From contig CALAUK010000156.1 in the NCBI GenBank assembly GCA_937892135.1, positions 1-6,038 on the forward strand: a stretch of DNA of 6,038 nt. The letters run 5' to 3'. Each line of letters opens with the position of its first letter. The first letter of the stretch is position 1. Of this stretch, positions 5,250 to 6,038 are shown in pieces. The DNA is from an uncultured Clostridia bacterium (GTDB taxonomy: Bacteria > Bacillota > Clostridia > UBA1381 > UMGS1253). A model generated the notes under the pieces. It saw only the letters and a list, made by a program, of their open reading frames with translations. It was not told the DNA's origin and did no database searches. A program made the translations under genes and the position numbers.

Positions 5250-5492
5250 TTAAAGAATGTTGGCTTTCTTCATCAATCTTTTAACTGTATCAGTAGGCTG
5301 AGCGCCGTTTGCCATCCACTTCTTTGCAAGATCTGCATCAATTTTAACTGCTGCAGGCTCTACCATAGGATTGTAAGTACCGATTTCTTCGATAAATCTG
5401 CCATCTCTGGGATATCTTGAATCAGCAACAACAACTCTATAAAAAGGAGCTTTCTTTGCACCCATTCTTCTCAATCTGATTTTAACTGCCAT
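5250..5492 (-). CDS. rpsP: 30S ribosomal protein S16
   Basis: S16 is an early-binding 30S protein that contacts the 5' and central domains of 16S rRNA. The 80-residue sequence is diagnostic: it opens MAVKIRLRRMGAKKAPFYR, continues with VVADSRYPRDGRFIEEIGTYNP (about 21-42), and ends with the helix containing GAQPTDTVKRLM (63-74). Length is normal for Clostridia. The ATG at 5490-5492 follows GGAGGT (5501-5506) with 8 nt spacing. It lies 59 nt downstream of ffh and 24 nt upstream of khpA, consistent with one transcript. The gap to ffh shows no terminator. A TATAAT at 5523-5528 on the minus strand lacks a recognisable -35. Confidence 0.98.
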   Translation of the reverse strand: MAVKIRLRRMGAKKAPFYRVVVADSRYPRDGRFIEEIGTYNPMVEPAAVKIDADLAKKWMANGAQPTDTVKRLMKKANIL

Positions 5493-5551
5493 TTATATTC
5501 ACCTCCATAAAAAATTACATAAATTATATAATAAAGCTTACGCCTTACTTA

Positions 5552-6038
5552 CTAAAAAGGAAACTTCATTCTCTTAAGCTTTTTCTTGCCTCCGGGGGAA
5601 GTAAACTTCTTTACCATAGAGCGCATTTCATTAAACTGCTTTAAAAGAAGATTTACATCCGAAACCTTAACGCCTGCGCCGTTTGCAATTCTTACTCTGC
5701 GGCTTGCATTTATAATTTCGGGCTTTCTTCTTTCCTCGGGCGTCATAGATTTTATTATTGCCTCAGGCCTTGAAAGCTGCTTCTCATCAACCTGAAAGTT
5801 ACCGGGAAGAGAATTACCCACACCGGGAAGCATCTTTAAGATGTTTTCCAGAGGACCCATTTTCTTCATCTGCTCAAGCTGAGAGAGAAAATCTTCAAGG
5901 TCCATCTGACCTTTGGTAAGCTTTTCTTCAAGCTCTTTTGCCTGCTTTTCATCAAACGCCTCCTGAGCCTTATCTATAAGGCTTAAAACGTCGCCCGTGC
6001 CAAGAATTCTTGACGCCATTCTGTCAGGATAAAAAACC
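5552..6038 (-). CDS. ffh: Signal recognition particle protein Ffh, C-terminal M domain (partial)
   Basis: Ffh binds 4.5S/SRP RNA and signal sequences of nascent membrane and secreted proteins and docks them to FtsY. Only the last 161 codons are present. The frame is open through the right edge, reading VFYPDR before MASRILGTGDV, which is the conserved link between the GTPase (NG) and M domains (usually F-PDRMASRILG-GD). The ATG at 6017-6019 is therefore internal. The M domain shows the hydrophobic finger-loop region around QMKKMGPLENILKMLPGVG and the SRP RNA-binding helix-turn-helix with ASRRVRIANGAG and VNLLLKQF. It ends in a basic tail, GGKKKLKRMKFPF. The RNA-binding GSG loop reads GAG here. 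The stop is TAG at 5552-5554. It heads the visible operon, and rpsP follows after 59 nt. Confidence 0.96.
   Translation of the reverse strand, partial: VFYPDRMASRILGTGDVLSLIDKAQEAFDEKQAKELEEKLTKGQMDLEDFLSQLEQMKKMGPLENILKMLPGVGNSLPGNFQVDEKQLSRPEAIIKSMTPEERRKPEIINASRRVRIANGAGVKVSDVNLLLKQFNEMRSMVKKFTSPGGKKKLKRMKFPF

Noticed and set aside
5523..5528. TATAAT on the minus strand as an rpsP promoter
   Set aside because: Nothing like TTGACA lies 16-18 nt upstream, and the AT-rich spacer makes a chance match likely; co-transcription from ffh is simpler.
1..6038. CRISPR array, tRNA or rRNA gene, insertion sequence, phage or defence system
   Set aside because: No regularly spaced repeats, cloverleaf, transposase or defence-related protein is visible; nearly all sequence is accounted for by recognisable genes.

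Overview
This is an AT-rich segment of a Gram-positive, low-GC anaerobe, most likely a member of the Clostridia (uncultured Eubacteriales/Oscillospiraceae-like). The assignment rests on four things seen here: the conserved Firmicutes block ffh-rpsP-khpA-rimM-trmD, strong GGAGG ribosome binding sites, a SpoVB-type flippase, and secreted proteins with a dockerin and with copper-amine-oxidase-like stalk repeats. No database search was possible, so the taxonomy is inference.

Layout. Positions 1-459 (+) hold the 3' end of a surface protein with two stalk-domain repeats. It converges on nadE (541-1272, -) across a shared terminator. Upstream of nadE, 1273-1434 is a dense non-coding stretch with three separate inverted-repeat structures, one ending 4 nt before the nadE Shine-Dalgarno. 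Next comes a secreted dockerin protein (1435-2064, -). It is divergent from a SpoVB/MOP-family flippase (2213-3670, +), and the 148-bp divergent region carries a good housekeeping-type promoter for the dockerin gene and a sequence close to the sporulation sigma-E consensus in front of the flippase. The flippase converges on trmD across a 15-bp perfect-arm terminator whose arms contain both stop codons.

The right half (3697-6038, -) is the translation/secretion operon, read in the order ffh (C-terminal M domain only; the gene runs off the window), rpsP (S16), khpA, rimM, trmD. These genes serve co-translational membrane targeting (Ffh), 30S assembly (S16, RimM), RNA binding (KhpA) and tRNA m1G37 methylation (TrmD). 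RimM and TrmD overlap by 4 nt. A terminator-like hairpin sits between khpA and rimM, so the last two genes may be expressed at a lower or separately controlled level. The usual next gene, rplS, is absent after trmD.

I did not find a convincing previously undescribed multi-gene system. The points most worth checking are regulatory: the hairpin-packed nadE leader, the nested palindrome at 1368-1436, the candidate sigma-E promoter of the flippase, and the intra-operon terminator upstream of rimM.
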